Part shown: positions 7,304 through 13,572 of the stretch, piece by piece | Layout: each line of letters begins with the position of its first letter | How positions within the stretch are numbered: the first letter of the stretch is position 1 | NCBI GenBank assembly: GCA_035296085.1 | Contig: DATHBP010000082.1 | Span: 1-15,287, forward strand | Origin: DATHBP01 sp035296085 | GTDB lineage: Bacteria; Actinomycetota; Actinomycetes; Propionibacteriales; Nocardioidaceae | Direction of reading: 5' to 3' | DNA length: 15,287 nt | The notes under the pieces: generated by a model | Told to the model about the DNA's origin: nothing | The model's input: only the letters and a program-made list of their open reading frames with translations | Database searches by the model: none | Made by a program: the position numbers and the translations under genes

Positions 7304-8728
7304 GTGACTTCGACCAGCGTCATGTGGTTTCGACGCGACCTGCGCCTCGCCGACAACCCTGCGCTGCTCGCCGCGGTGGAATCGGGCCCGGCTGGGGTCG
7401 TGCCGCTGTTCGTGTTCGACGAGCGCGTGTGGCGCCCGGCCGGTTCACCGCGTCGCGCCTACTTGCTCTCGAGCCTTGCCGACCTCGGCACCCGCGTTGG
7501 TGGGCTCCAGCTGCGGCACGGCGAGCCGGTCTCGGAGGTGCTCGAGGTCGCCCGCGCAGCCAAGGCCAGCGTCGTCCACGTCGCGGCCGACTTCGGTCCC
7601 TACGGTCGCCAGCGCGACGAGGCCGTCGAGCGCGCGCTGGCCGCAGCGGGAATCGGCTTTCAGCGCACCGGGTCGCCGTACGCCGTCGCTCCGGGGCGCG
7701 TGCAGCGACTTGGGTCCGACGGGCGCGCCAAGGGCTACCAGGTGTTCACGCCGTTCTACCGGGCGTGGACCGAGCAGGGCTGGCAACAGCCGGCTGGCGA
7801 CGTAGCGTCGGCACCCTGGCTGCGCGCGCTCGCCGACACGCTGCCCGTCCGCGAGGCAGGCGACGGCCTACGGCTCCCGGCGGCCGGCGAAGCCGCCGCC
7901 GCCGCCCGCTGGCGCGCCTTCCGCGACACCGCGTTGGCGGCGTATGCGGACCGGCGCAACTCCCCCGGCATGGATGCCACCTCGCGTCTTTCGGTGCATC
8001 TGAAGTGGGGCGAGATCCACCCGCGCACGCTGCTCGCCAACCTTGCTGCACGTCCCAGCCGAGGTGCGGAGGCATTCCGCGCCGAGCTCGGGTGGCGGGA
8101 GTTCTATGCCGACGTGCTCTGGCATCGCCCCGACTCGGCTCGGGACTACCTGCGACCACAGTTCGCCACGCTGGAGTACGACACCCCGGGCAAGGCGTTC
8201 ACCGCATGGCAGGAGGGCCGCACGGGCTATCCGATTGTGGATGCCGCGATGCGCCAGCTACGCCGGGAGCACTGGATGCACAACCGGGCCCGCATGCTGG
8301 TGGCGAGCTTCCTGGTCAAGGACCTGCACATCGAGTGGCAGCACGGTGCGCGGCACTTCATGCGCAACCTCGTCGACGGCGACCTCGCGTCCAACCAACA
8401 CGGCTGGCAGTGGACAGCGGGCTCCGGCACCGACCCCGCGCCGTACTTCCGGGTCTTCAACCCCACGACACAGGCGAAGAAGTTCGACCCCCACGGCGAC
8501 TACGTCCGACGCTACGTCCCCGAGCTCGCCCACGTGGCGACGGACTTCGTGCACGAGCCGTGGCGGTTGCCTGACGGGCCGCCGAACGGATACCCACTGC
8601 CGATCGTCGACCATGCCGAGGCTCGTCGTGAGGCCCTGCGCCGGTATGAGCTGAGCCGGGTGAGTCAGACCTGGCCCTCGGAGTCGGGGGTCTCGGACTC
8701 GGCGGGCGTCGTCTCCGTGCCGTCGTAG
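7304..8728 (+). CDS. phr: Class I deoxyribodipyrimidine photolyase (CPD photolyase)
   Basis: A 474-aa FAD enzyme that uses blue light to split cyclobutane pyrimidine dimers. The N-terminal Rossmann-like antenna domain begins with VMWFRRDLRLADNPAL. The C-terminal FAD domain has GRTGYPIVDAAMRQL, WMHNRARMLVASFLVKDL, DGDLASNQHGWQW and GTDPAPYFRVFNP, all class I photolyase hallmarks. Of the E. coli Trp electron-transfer chain, W345 (equivalent to W359) and W368 (W382) are present, but the surface W306 position is Tyr292. The start GTG 7304 has only a weak ribosome site; ATG 7322 is a less likely alternative because it cuts the first strand. The frame stays open upstream to 7169, but that part is not family-like. 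It is divergent from ideR, and its 3' end overlaps a small antisense ORF. Confidence 0.93.
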   Translation: MTSTSVMWFRRDLRLADNPALLAAVESGPAGVVPLFVFDERVWRPAGSPRRAYLLSSLADLGTRVGGLQLRHGEPVSEVLEVARAAKASVVHVAADFGPYGRQRDEAVERALAAAGIGFQRTGSPYAVAPGRVQRLGSDGRAKGYQVFTPFYRAWTEQGWQQPAGDVASAPWLRALADTLPVREAGDGLRLPAAGEAAAAARWRAFRDTALAAYADRRNSPGMDATSRLSVHLKWGEIHPRTLLANLAARPSRGAEAFRAELGWREFYADVLWHRPDSARDYLRPQFATLEYDTPGKAFTAWQEGRTGYPIVDAAMRQLRREHWMHNRARMLVASFLVKDLHIEWQHGARHFMRNLVDGDLASNQHGWQWTAGSGTDPAPYFRVFNPTTQAKKFDPHGDYVRRYVPELAHVATDFVHEPWRLPDGPPNGYPLPIVDHAEARREALRRYELSRVSQTWPSESGVSDSAGVVSVPS

Positions 8729-8793
8729 TCCTCGTTGACCTCGTCCGGGCCGTCCGGGTCACCAGGCGATGGTGTGGTGGGCATCGTGGTCAT
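8665..8793 (-). CDS. Small acidic protein (42 aa), putative
   Basis: A 42-residue ORF starting ATG 8793 with a strong GAGGAGG about 4 bases upstream. The product is rich in Asp, Glu, Pro and Thr (PGDPDGPDEVNEDYDG in the middle), has no hydrophobic core, and is probably unfolded and very acidic. Its last 64 bp are antisense to the photolyase 3' end, and it is divergent from udgX across 95 bp. I do not recognise a family. The strong ribosome site and biased composition favour a real gene, but the overlap means it could also be a by-product of the photolyase codons on the other strand. Confidence 0.5.
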   Translation of the reverse strand: MTTMPTTPSPGDPDGPDEVNEDYDGTETTPAESETPDSEGQV

Positions 8794-8875
8794 GGCGCCT
8801 CCTCGAGCTGGGTGGGCGAAGTCTCCCACGGGGGCGGCCGGCAGAGCGCACCGGCTTGCGCTGCCACCCACCGAG

Positions 8876-8881
8876 TAACGT
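8876..8881 (+). promoter_or_regulatory. Candidate -10 box for a leaderless udgX transcript
   Basis: TAACGT (TAnnnT type) lies with seven bases between it and the udgX ATG, so a start site 7-8 bases downstream would fall on the ATG itself. No Shine-Dalgarno is visible before this ATG, which agrees with leaderless translation, common in actinobacteria. A clear -35 is lacking. Confidence 0.35.
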
Positions 8882-8888
8882 CGCCGCG

Positions 8889-9545
8889 ATGAACGAGGAC
8901 ATCCAACGCCCCGGCGCGGCCGAGTGGGTGCCGCACGGTGCGCCGGTCGAGGAGCTGCGCAAGGCCGCTGCCGAGTGCCGGGGCTGCGAGCTCTGGCGCG
9001 ACGCTACCCAAGTGGTCTTCTCCGCCGGAGCTCCCTCCGCCCGGCTGGCGCTCGTCGGCGAGCAGCCGGGAGACGAAGAGGACCGGCGCGGCATCCCGTT
9101 CGTGGGGCCGGCCGGACGGCTGCTGCAGAAGGCGCTGGACGAGGTCGAGATCCCCCGCGACGACGTCTACGTGACCAACGCGGTCAAGCACTTCCGCTTC
9201 CAGACCAGCGCGACCGGCAAGCGCCGCATCCACGCGACGCCCGAAGCGGTCCACGTCGCAGCGTGCAAGCCCTGGCTGGCCGCCGAGCTGCGCGACGTCG
9301 ACCCACACCTGACGGTCTGCCTTGGCGCGACCGCGGTTCGGTCGCTGCTCGGCCCCAGCGTCCGAGTGCTGCGCGACCGCGGGCAGGTGATGGAGCGCGA
9401 GACGACGCGCGGAGTCCGACCGTTCCTCGTCACGGTGCATCCGTCGTCGGTGCTGCGCAGCCCCGACCGAGAGGACGCCTACGCCGCCCTGGTGGCCGAC
9501 CTTCGGGTCGCCGCGGGCGTCCTCGGTGCGCCGGGCCGGGCGTGA
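8889..9545 (+). CDS. udgX: UdgX-type uracil-DNA glycosylase (family 4-like, 4Fe-4S)
   Basis: A 218-aa DNA-repair protein that recognises uracil in DNA. The 4Fe-4S ligands are C30-x2-C33, C126 and C144. Motif A reads GEQPGDEED (57-65), the UdgX form rather than the usual family-4 GEAPG. The UdgX-specific loop KRRIH (111-115) is present. In Mycobacterium smegmatis UdgX the His of this loop becomes covalently joined to the abasic sugar, so H115 is the expected cross-linking residue. The C-terminal motif VHPSSVLR (183-190) completes the active site. The ATG at 8889 has no ribosome site and may be leaderless. The stop overlaps the next start as GTGA. It forms a small repair cluster with the photolyase upstream. 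Confidence 0.93.
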   Translation: MNEDIQRPGAAEWVPHGAPVEELRKAAAECRGCELWRDATQVVFSAGAPSARLALVGEQPGDEEDRRGIPFVGPAGRLLQKALDEVEIPRDDVYVTNAVKHFRFQTSATGKRRIHATPEAVHVAACKPWLAAELRDVDPHLTVCLGATAVRSLLGPSVRVLRDRGQVMERETTRGVRPFLVTVHPSSVLRSPDREDAYAALVADLRVAAGVLGAPGRA

Positions 9546-11086
9546 CTGACTTGCCGTGGTGGCGCGACGCCGTCTGCTACCAGGTGTACGTGCGGAGCTT
9601 CGCCGACTCCGACGGCGACGGCGTCGGGGACCTGGCGGGCGTACGGTCCCGGTTGGCCTACCTCTCTGACCTCGGCGTGGACGCTGTGTGGCTCACGCCG
9701 TTCTTCCGGTCACCGCAGGCGGACCACGGTTATGACGTCGCGGACTACCGTGACGTCGACCCGCTGTTCGGCACGCTCGCCGACTTCGACGCGCTGCGCG
9801 CGGAGGCGACCCGGCTGGGGCTACGGCTGATCACCGACATCGTCCCCAACCACACCTCCGACCAGCACGCGTGGTTCCAAGGGGCGCTCGCCGCTGGCCC
9901 GGGCAGCGCCGAGCGGGACCGCTACCTCTTCCGCTCCGGGCGCGGTGCGGACGGCGGCGAACCTCCGAACAACTGGAAGTCCGTGTTCGGCGGCCCGGCG
10001 TGGACCCGCGTACCCGACGGCGAGTGGTATCTCCACCTGTTCGACCGGGCCCAGCCGGACCTGAACTGGCGCAACCCTGACGTCGGCGAGGAGTTCGAGT
10101 CCATCCTGCGGTTCTGGCTCGACCGGGGGGTCGACGGCTTCCGCATCGACGTCGCGCACGGACTGCTCAAGCCCGAGGACCTACCGGACAGCACGCGGTC
10201 CGTCCCGCACCCGTACTGGGACAACGAAGAGGTGCACGAGGTCTACCGGCACTGGCGCACGGTGCTCGACTCCTACACCGGCGACCGGATGGCGGTAGCG
10301 GAGGCGTGGGTGGACGACGCCGATGCCATGTCCCGCTACATCCGCGCCGACGAGCTCCAGCAGGTGTTCAACTTCCACTGGCTCGAGGCGCCATGGTCGG
10401 CAGCGGCGTTCCGCCGGGTCATCCTCGAGACGCTCGACGCCGTCGAACTGCCGTCCGCGCCGACGTGGGTGCTGAGCAACCACGACGTGGTCCGGCACGT
10501 CACCCGCTACGGGGGTGGGGAGCTCGGATTGCGGCGTGCGAGAGCCGCGACGTTGACCATGCTGGCGCTGCCGGGGTCCGCGTACGTCTACCAAGGCGAG
10601 GAGCTCGGTCTGCCGCAGGCAGAGGTTGCACCCAACGACCGGCGGGACCCCACCTGGCTGCGCGGAGGCGGGATCGGCCGGGACGGCTGCCGGGTGCCGA
10701 TTCCCTGGTCGGGCGATGCGCCGCCGTACGGCTTCAGCCCCGACGGAGTCGCGACCTGGCTTCCGCAGCCGAGGGGCTGGCAGCAGCTCAGCGCGGCGTA
10801 CGAGCAGGACGCGGAGGGCTCGACGCTGCGCTTCTATAGAGCCGCTCTGCGCGTGCGCCGGGAGTTGACCGCAGGACTTGGCCCGGGTATGGACCTGCTG
10901 GACACTTCTCCTGGAATGCTGGCATTTCGGCGCGGGACTCGGCTGGTGTGCGTGCTGAACTGCGGAAGTCGACCGGCCCGGCTGCCCGAGGGGGTGGGCC
11001 GACTGGTCTTCGGGTCCGCCGGGGACGAGTCGGTCGTCGCCGGCCGGCTCGCGGCGAACACGGCGGCCTGGTTCGCCGGCGCGTGA
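9542..11086 (+). CDS. GH13 alpha-glucosidase (alpha-amylase family)
   Basis: A 514-aa cytosolic glycoside hydrolase that likely releases glucose from alpha-glucosides (maltose, isomaltose or sucrose type). The (beta/alpha)8 barrel begins WWRDAVCYQVYVRSFADSDG with a calcium-type D-x-D-x-D loop. The four GH13 regions are seen: DIVPNHT (from D99), GFRIDVAH with nucleophile D203, VAEAW with acid/base E254, and LSNHDVVRH with D315. A short C-terminal beta domain follows to the end. There is no signal peptide. The linkage preference cannot be fixed by eye; oligo-1,6-glucosidase or a trehalose/sucrose-type GH13 remain possible. The GTG start overlaps the udgX stop (GTGA 9542-9545). The same frame remains open back to 8924, but that part is a shadow of udgX. 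Confidence 0.9.
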   Translation: MTDLPWWRDAVCYQVYVRSFADSDGDGVGDLAGVRSRLAYLSDLGVDAVWLTPFFRSPQADHGYDVADYRDVDPLFGTLADFDALRAEATRLGLRLITDIVPNHTSDQHAWFQGALAAGPGSAERDRYLFRSGRGADGGEPPNNWKSVFGGPAWTRVPDGEWYLHLFDRAQPDLNWRNPDVGEEFESILRFWLDRGVDGFRIDVAHGLLKPEDLPDSTRSVPHPYWDNEEVHEVYRHWRTVLDSYTGDRMAVAEAWVDDADAMSRYIRADELQQVFNFHWLEAPWSAAAFRRVILETLDAVELPSAPTWVLSNHDVVRHVTRYGGGELGLRRARAATLTMLALPGSAYVYQGEELGLPQAEVAPNDRRDPTWLRGGGIGRDGCRVPIPWSGDAPPYGFSPDGVATWLPQPRGWQQLSAAYEQDAEGSTLRFYRAALRVRRELTAGLGPGMDLLDTSPGMLAFRRGTRLVCVLNCGSRPARLPEGVGRLVFGSAGDESVVAGRLAANTAAWFAGA

Positions 11087-11096
11087 GCGCGCGTTT

Positions 11097-11136
11097 GGGG
11101 TTGATCAGCTGTCCTCCAGCCCCGGCTATCGACCCC
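11097..11136. terminator. Bidirectional terminator-like hairpin between convergent genes
   Basis: GGGGTTGAT-C-AGC (11097-11109) pairs with GCT-ATCGACCCC (11125-11136): 12 pairs, one G-T wobble and a single bulged C, with a 15-base loop. It lies in the 71-bp gap between the ends of the glucosidase (plus) and the MFS gene (minus), 10 and 22 bases from the two stops. No T-run flanks it, as is usual for actinobacterial terminators. Confidence 0.5.
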
Positions 11137-11157
11137 GAAGCGCTGGACTAGGCGGGC

Positions 11158-12426
11158 TCAAGGCGTGGGGTGCTCGGCGTCGTAGCGAAGGAACCGTCGT
11201 TGCGACCACACCGCCAGCACGACCCCGAGTACGCACGCGCAGCCGCCGGCGACGAGCGCGAAGCGCTCTGTGGTGACGGTCGCGACCGACCCGGCGACGA
11301 AGTCGCCCGTGCGCGGACCCCCCGCGACTACGACGATGAAGACACCTTGCAGCCGTCCGCGCAGCGCGTCTGGTGCCGCGACCTGCAGGATCGTCGAACG
11401 GTAGGCGGCGCTGACCATGTCGGCCGCTCCTGACAGCGCGAGGAACACGACTCCTGCCCACAGCGCGGTCGTCGTGCCGACGAGACCGACCGCTGCCCCA
11501 TACGCGAGCACCGCGACGGCGATCGCAGCGCCGTGCCGGCGTACGCGGCTCACCCACCCGGACAGGGCGAAGGCGACCAGCGCCCCGATGGCGGGCGCGG
11601 ACTGCAGCAGCCCCACGGTGGCGGCTCCGCCCCCGTACACGAGCACTGCCATGGCGGGGAACAGCGCCCTCGGCTGGGCGAGCACCATGGCGCACAGGTC
11701 GAGGATGAACGTCATGCGCAGGTTGGGCGCCCGGCCCAGGAACCGCAGCCCCTCGAGGACCGATCGCAGGCCGGCGCGGGTGGAGCCGCCCTCGGGCGGG
11801 ATCGGCGGCAGCCGGTACAGCGCATACAGCGCGGCCGTGAACGTCACCGCATCGACGGCATACGCGCTCGCGAAGCTGCCCCAGCTGATGAGCAGCGCGC
11901 CGACCAGCGGACCTACGGTGAAGCCGATGTTGAACGACGCCATGCTCAGGGCGTTCGCCGCCGGGAGCAGCTGCGGTGGCAGCAACCGGGGGATGATCGC
12001 CGCCCGCGCGGGGTTGTTGACCGCATAGCACGCCGACTGAACCGCGACGACGGCGTAGAGAAGCCAGACCTGGCGCAGGCCAAGCAGCGCCTGCGCGAGC
12101 AGTACGAGGGACATGAGCCACAGCCCGGCGGATGCGTACAGCGCCAGGCGTCGCCGGTCCATGGCATCGGCCACGGCGCCGCCGTACAGGCCGAACGCGA
12201 TGAGCGGGAACAGCCCGAACAGCCCGACGAGACCGACGGAGAACGACGAGTGCGTGAGCGCATACACCTGGATCGCTATCGCGACGGTGGTCATCTGCTG
12301 GCCGAGCTGGGAGACCGTCGTGCCGAACCACAGCCGGCGGTAGTCCGCAGAGTGGCGTAGTGGCCGGATGTCGGTGACGACGGAGCGCAGCGAGTCGCGG
12401 ACCGTCACGGCGGTCCAGCGTGCCAC
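11158..12426 (-). CDS. MFS transporter (EntS/MFS_3-like exporter)
   Basis: A 422-aa integral membrane protein with about 12 hydrophobic helices, beginning after a short cytosolic N-terminus (RPLRHSADYRRLWFG). The loop between helices 2 and 3 reads GGAVADAMDRRR, the MFS motif A signature. Overall it resembles the MFS_3 group that includes the enterobactin exporter EntS and macrolide-efflux proteins; the substrate is unknown. The start is GTG 12426 with a distant AGGA about 11 bases upstream; GTG 12408 is an alternative. It is divergent from the structured region beginning near 12443, whose candidate promoter lies just upstream of this start, so the two may share regulation. It is convergent with the glucosidase. 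Confidence 0.88.
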   Translation of the reverse strand: MARWTAVTVRDSLRSVVTDIRPLRHSADYRRLWFGTTVSQLGQQMTTVAIAIQVYALTHSSFSVGLVGLFGLFPLIAFGLYGGAVADAMDRRRLALYASAGLWLMSLVLLAQALLGLRQVWLLYAVVAVQSACYAVNNPARAAIIPRLLPPQLLPAANALSMASFNIGFTVGPLVGALLISWGSFASAYAVDAVTFTAALYALYRLPPIPPEGGSTRAGLRSVLEGLRFLGRAPNLRMTFILDLCAMVLAQPRALFPAMAVLVYGGGAATVGLLQSAPAIGALVAFALSGWVSRVRRHGAAIAVAVLAYGAAVGLVGTTTALWAGVVFLALSGAADMVSAAYRSTILQVAAPDALRGRLQGVFIVVVAGGPRTGDFVAGSVATVTTERFALVAGGCACVLGVVLAVWSQRRFLRYDAEHPTP

Positions 12427-12442
12427 GCCCGCGCATTCCTGC

Positions 12443-12471
12443 TTGTGCGCCGCCGCGAGTGCCCGTAGCGT
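12443..12471 (+). promoter_or_regulatory. Candidate promoter for the structured RNA/tiny ORF
   Basis: TTGTGC (12443-12448) and TAGCGT (12466-12471, TAnnnT) are separated by exactly 17 bp on the plus strand. A start site about 7 bases downstream would fall near 12478, just before the AGGAAGGAGGTG ribosome site. Its position relative to the ribosome site and tiny ORF strengthens an otherwise modest match. Confidence 0.45.
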
Positions 12472-12485
12472 TTGGCGTACACAGG

Positions 12486-12494
12486 AAGGAGGTG
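12486..12494 (+). promoter_or_regulatory. Near-complete Shine-Dalgarno (AAGGAGGTG)
   Basis: AAGGAGGTG followed by GTCC matches almost the whole complement of the 16S rRNA 3' end (AAGGAGGTGATCC) with one mismatch. This is far stronger than any other ribosome site in the window. It precedes the ATG at 12504, with 11 bases between GGAGG and ATG, slightly long but workable. Confidence 0.7.
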
Positions 12495-12503
12495 GTCCAA
12501 CGC

Positions 12504-12542
12504 ATGCATAGCAAACGGACTTGTGAGGTGGCTGTCAGCTAG
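12504..12542 (+). CDS. 12-codon leader-type ORF
   Basis: The ORF ATG 12504 to TAG 12542 encodes MHSKRTCEVAVS. It follows the strongest ribosome site in the window. Codon use (CAT, AAA, ACT, TGT, GCT) is unusually AT-tolerant for this genome, which suggests the nucleotide sequence itself is constrained. Its last codons form the left arm and loop of hairpin A (12527-12550) and the stop lies in the loop, so a translating ribosome would prevent that hairpin. The geometry is that of a translational attenuator. There is one Cys and no run of a single amino acid, so the sensed signal is not obvious. Being so short, it could be chance; the ribosome site is the main support. Confidence 0.45.
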   Translation: MHSKRTCEVAVS

Positions 12543-12733
12543 CCGCCACCGCTCTGGGAGGAGGGACCGCGCCTAGCGCGACCCCTTTCCGGCCGGGCCA
12601 CCCCGCCTGTCTATGGCGGGACGGCGGTCGGCGAATCCCAGGCAGCCACCCGACCCGCGGGCGCCGAAGACAGTCCCTTCGGCCCAAGGTCAGCGACGCA
12701 GACGTCGCCCCTTCGGAGCAGCCCGCGGGTCGC

Positions 12734-12767
12734 TGCCTGTCCAGGGGCGTTGCCTGTCCAGGGGTGT
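12734..12767. repeat. Tandem 17-bp direct repeat (2 copies)
   Basis: TGCCTGTCCAGGGGYGT occurs twice without a gap (12734-12750 and 12751-12767), with a single C/T difference. The first copy's TGCC is also part of the right arm of the long helix in the preceding structured region. It may be a duplicated binding site or recent slippage. Confidence 0.75.
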
Positions 12768-12801
12768 TCCGAATCGCCGCTCGGGTGGCAGTGCAGCCGA
12801 G

Positions 12802-12845
12802 TTGTCAGGGTGTCGACGGCGTATACGCCGTCAGACGCCTGACAA
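12802..12845. repeat. 44-bp inverted repeat with perfect 18-bp palindromic core
   Basis: The core GACGGCGTATACGCCGTC (12815-12832) is a perfect palindrome with no spacer. It is flanked by TTGTCAGG (12802-12809) and CCTGACAA (12838-12845), perfect complements set symmetrically five bases out on each side. Perfect symmetry without a loop suggests a dimeric DNA-binding site (TetR-like or a recombinase-type site) more than an RNA hairpin, though as RNA it could also end pdxH transcripts. It lies 31 bases beyond the pdxH stop. Confidence 0.7.
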
Positions 12846-12856
12846 GACGCCCAGCG

Positions 12857-12879
12857 CTGACCGCATCGACGATGGTCAG
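12857..12879 (-). terminator. Small hairpin spanning the pdxH stop
   Basis: CTGACC (12857-12862) pairs with GGTCAG (12874-12879) around an 11-base loop; the pdxH TGA lies in the right arm. With the 44-bp inverted repeat just beyond, it may take part in ending the pdxH transcript. There is no T-run, so support is weak. Confidence 0.25.
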
Positions 12880-13523
12880 GGGGCCAGCCGGTCGAGGGTC
12901 CAGTCGGTGTCGGTACGCCGGTACCGAAGCCGGTCGTGCATCCGGCCCGGGCGCCCCTGCCAGAACTCCACCATCGACGGCACGACGCGATAGCCACCCC
13001 AGTACGGCGGCCTGGTGACGGCGACGCCGTCGCCGAACCGCTGAGCCGCTGCTGCGTAGCGGCGCTCCAGGGCGCCGCGGTCGCTGACTGCCTTCGACTG
13101 TGGGGAGGCCCACGCACCGAGCTGCGCGCCGCGGGGACGGACCGCGAAGTAGTCGTCGCTCTCCTCGGCGTCGACCCGCTGAGCCGCACCCTCGATGCGC
13201 ACCTGGCGCTGCAGCGGGTGCCACGGCAGGACGAGGGCGCACCGCGGGTTGGTGTCGAGCTCGACGGCCTTGCGGGACTCGTAGTTGGTGAAGAACACGA
13301 ACCCGCGAGCGTCGAACCCTTTCAGCAGCACCATCCGCGCCGACGGCACTGACGGCACCGATGCCGTCGCCAGGAGCATGGCGTTCGGCTCGTGGATGCC
13401 GGCGTCGACGGCGTCGCGCAGCCACGTCGCGAACTGCACAATGGGGTCGGCGTCGACATCGGACTCCGCGAGCCCCTGGTCGGCGTACTCCCTGCGCAAC
13501 CTCGCCAGCTCCTCGTCCACCAC
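12876..13523 (-). CDS. pdxH: Pyridoxamine 5'-phosphate oxidase PdxH
   Basis: FMN enzyme that oxidises pyridoxamine or pyridoxine 5'-phosphate to pyridoxal 5'-phosphate, the last step of vitamin B6 synthesis or salvage. From GTG 13523 it is 215 aa, the usual length. FMN-binding segments SARMVLLKGFD and FFTNYESRKAVELDTNP are visible, and the family signature VEFWQGRPGRMHDR falls at residues 185-198. The N-terminus (DEELARLRREYADQGL) matches PdxH starts. GTG 13520 is adjacent and equally possible; AGGG lies about 8 bases upstream. The frame is open to 13640, but that part is antisense to the citrate synthase and was left out. It is divergent from the citrate synthase gene across 49 bp. Confidence 0.93.
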   Translation of the reverse strand: MVDEELARLRREYADQGLAESDVDADPIVQFATWLRDAVDAGIHEPNAMLLATASVPSVPSARMVLLKGFDARGFVFFTNYESRKAVELDTNPRCALVLPWHPLQRQVRIEGAAQRVDAEESDDYFAVRPRGAQLGAWASPQSKAVSDRGALERRYAAAAQRFGDGVAVTRPPYWGGYRVVPSMVEFWQGRPGRMHDRLRYRRTDTDWTLDRLAP

Positions 13524-13572
13524 AGCGCTGACCCTAAACTCCGAGCACACCAACAAACGCAGGGAGCCGCGG

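Larger units (their letters stand above)
12478..12737 (+). ncRNA. Structured leader/small RNA with chained hairpins (putative)
   Basis: About 260 bases with no conventional gene but dense perfect pairing. Hairpin A is GGTGGC 12527-12532 with GCCACC 12545-12550. Hairpin B is CGCGC 12568-12572 with GCGCG 12576-12580, extended by GGG/CCC. Hairpin C is CCCGCC 12602-12607 with GGCGGG 12615-12620. A long helix joins CGACCCGCGGGC 12651-12662 to its complement 12721-12732, extended by GGCAG/CTGCC, and encloses two hairpins (12663-12683 and 12693-12708). GCCACC recurs at 12597 and 12645, and CTTCGG recurs at 12711, so several helices are mutually exclusive, as in attenuators or riboswitches. Hairpin A starts inside the tiny ORF. 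I believe similar strings occur in other actinobacteria but cannot name an RNA family. No plus-strand gene follows until the citrate synthase about 840 bp away, so it may be a stand-alone RNA. Confidence 0.5.

Noticed and set aside
8924..9541. 206-residue extension upstream of the GH13 gene
   Set aside because: It is a shifted-frame shadow of udgX. The GH13 family N-terminus begins right after GTG 9542.
12802..12845. Chromosomal dif site
   Set aside because: dif has an 11-6-11 layout with an AT-rich spacer. This site has a continuous GC-rich palindrome and different arms.
12611..13189. Long ORFs on both strands across the structured region and the pdxH 3' end (12613-12993 plus; 12611-13189 minus)
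   Set aside because: Arg/Pro/Ser-rich shadow frames with no family resemblance. They cross the inverted repeats and overlap pdxH out of frame.
13285..13572. 96-residue extension upstream of citrate synthase
   Set aside because: It is antisense to pdxH and unlike citrate synthases. ATG 13573 has its own AGGGAG ribosome site.
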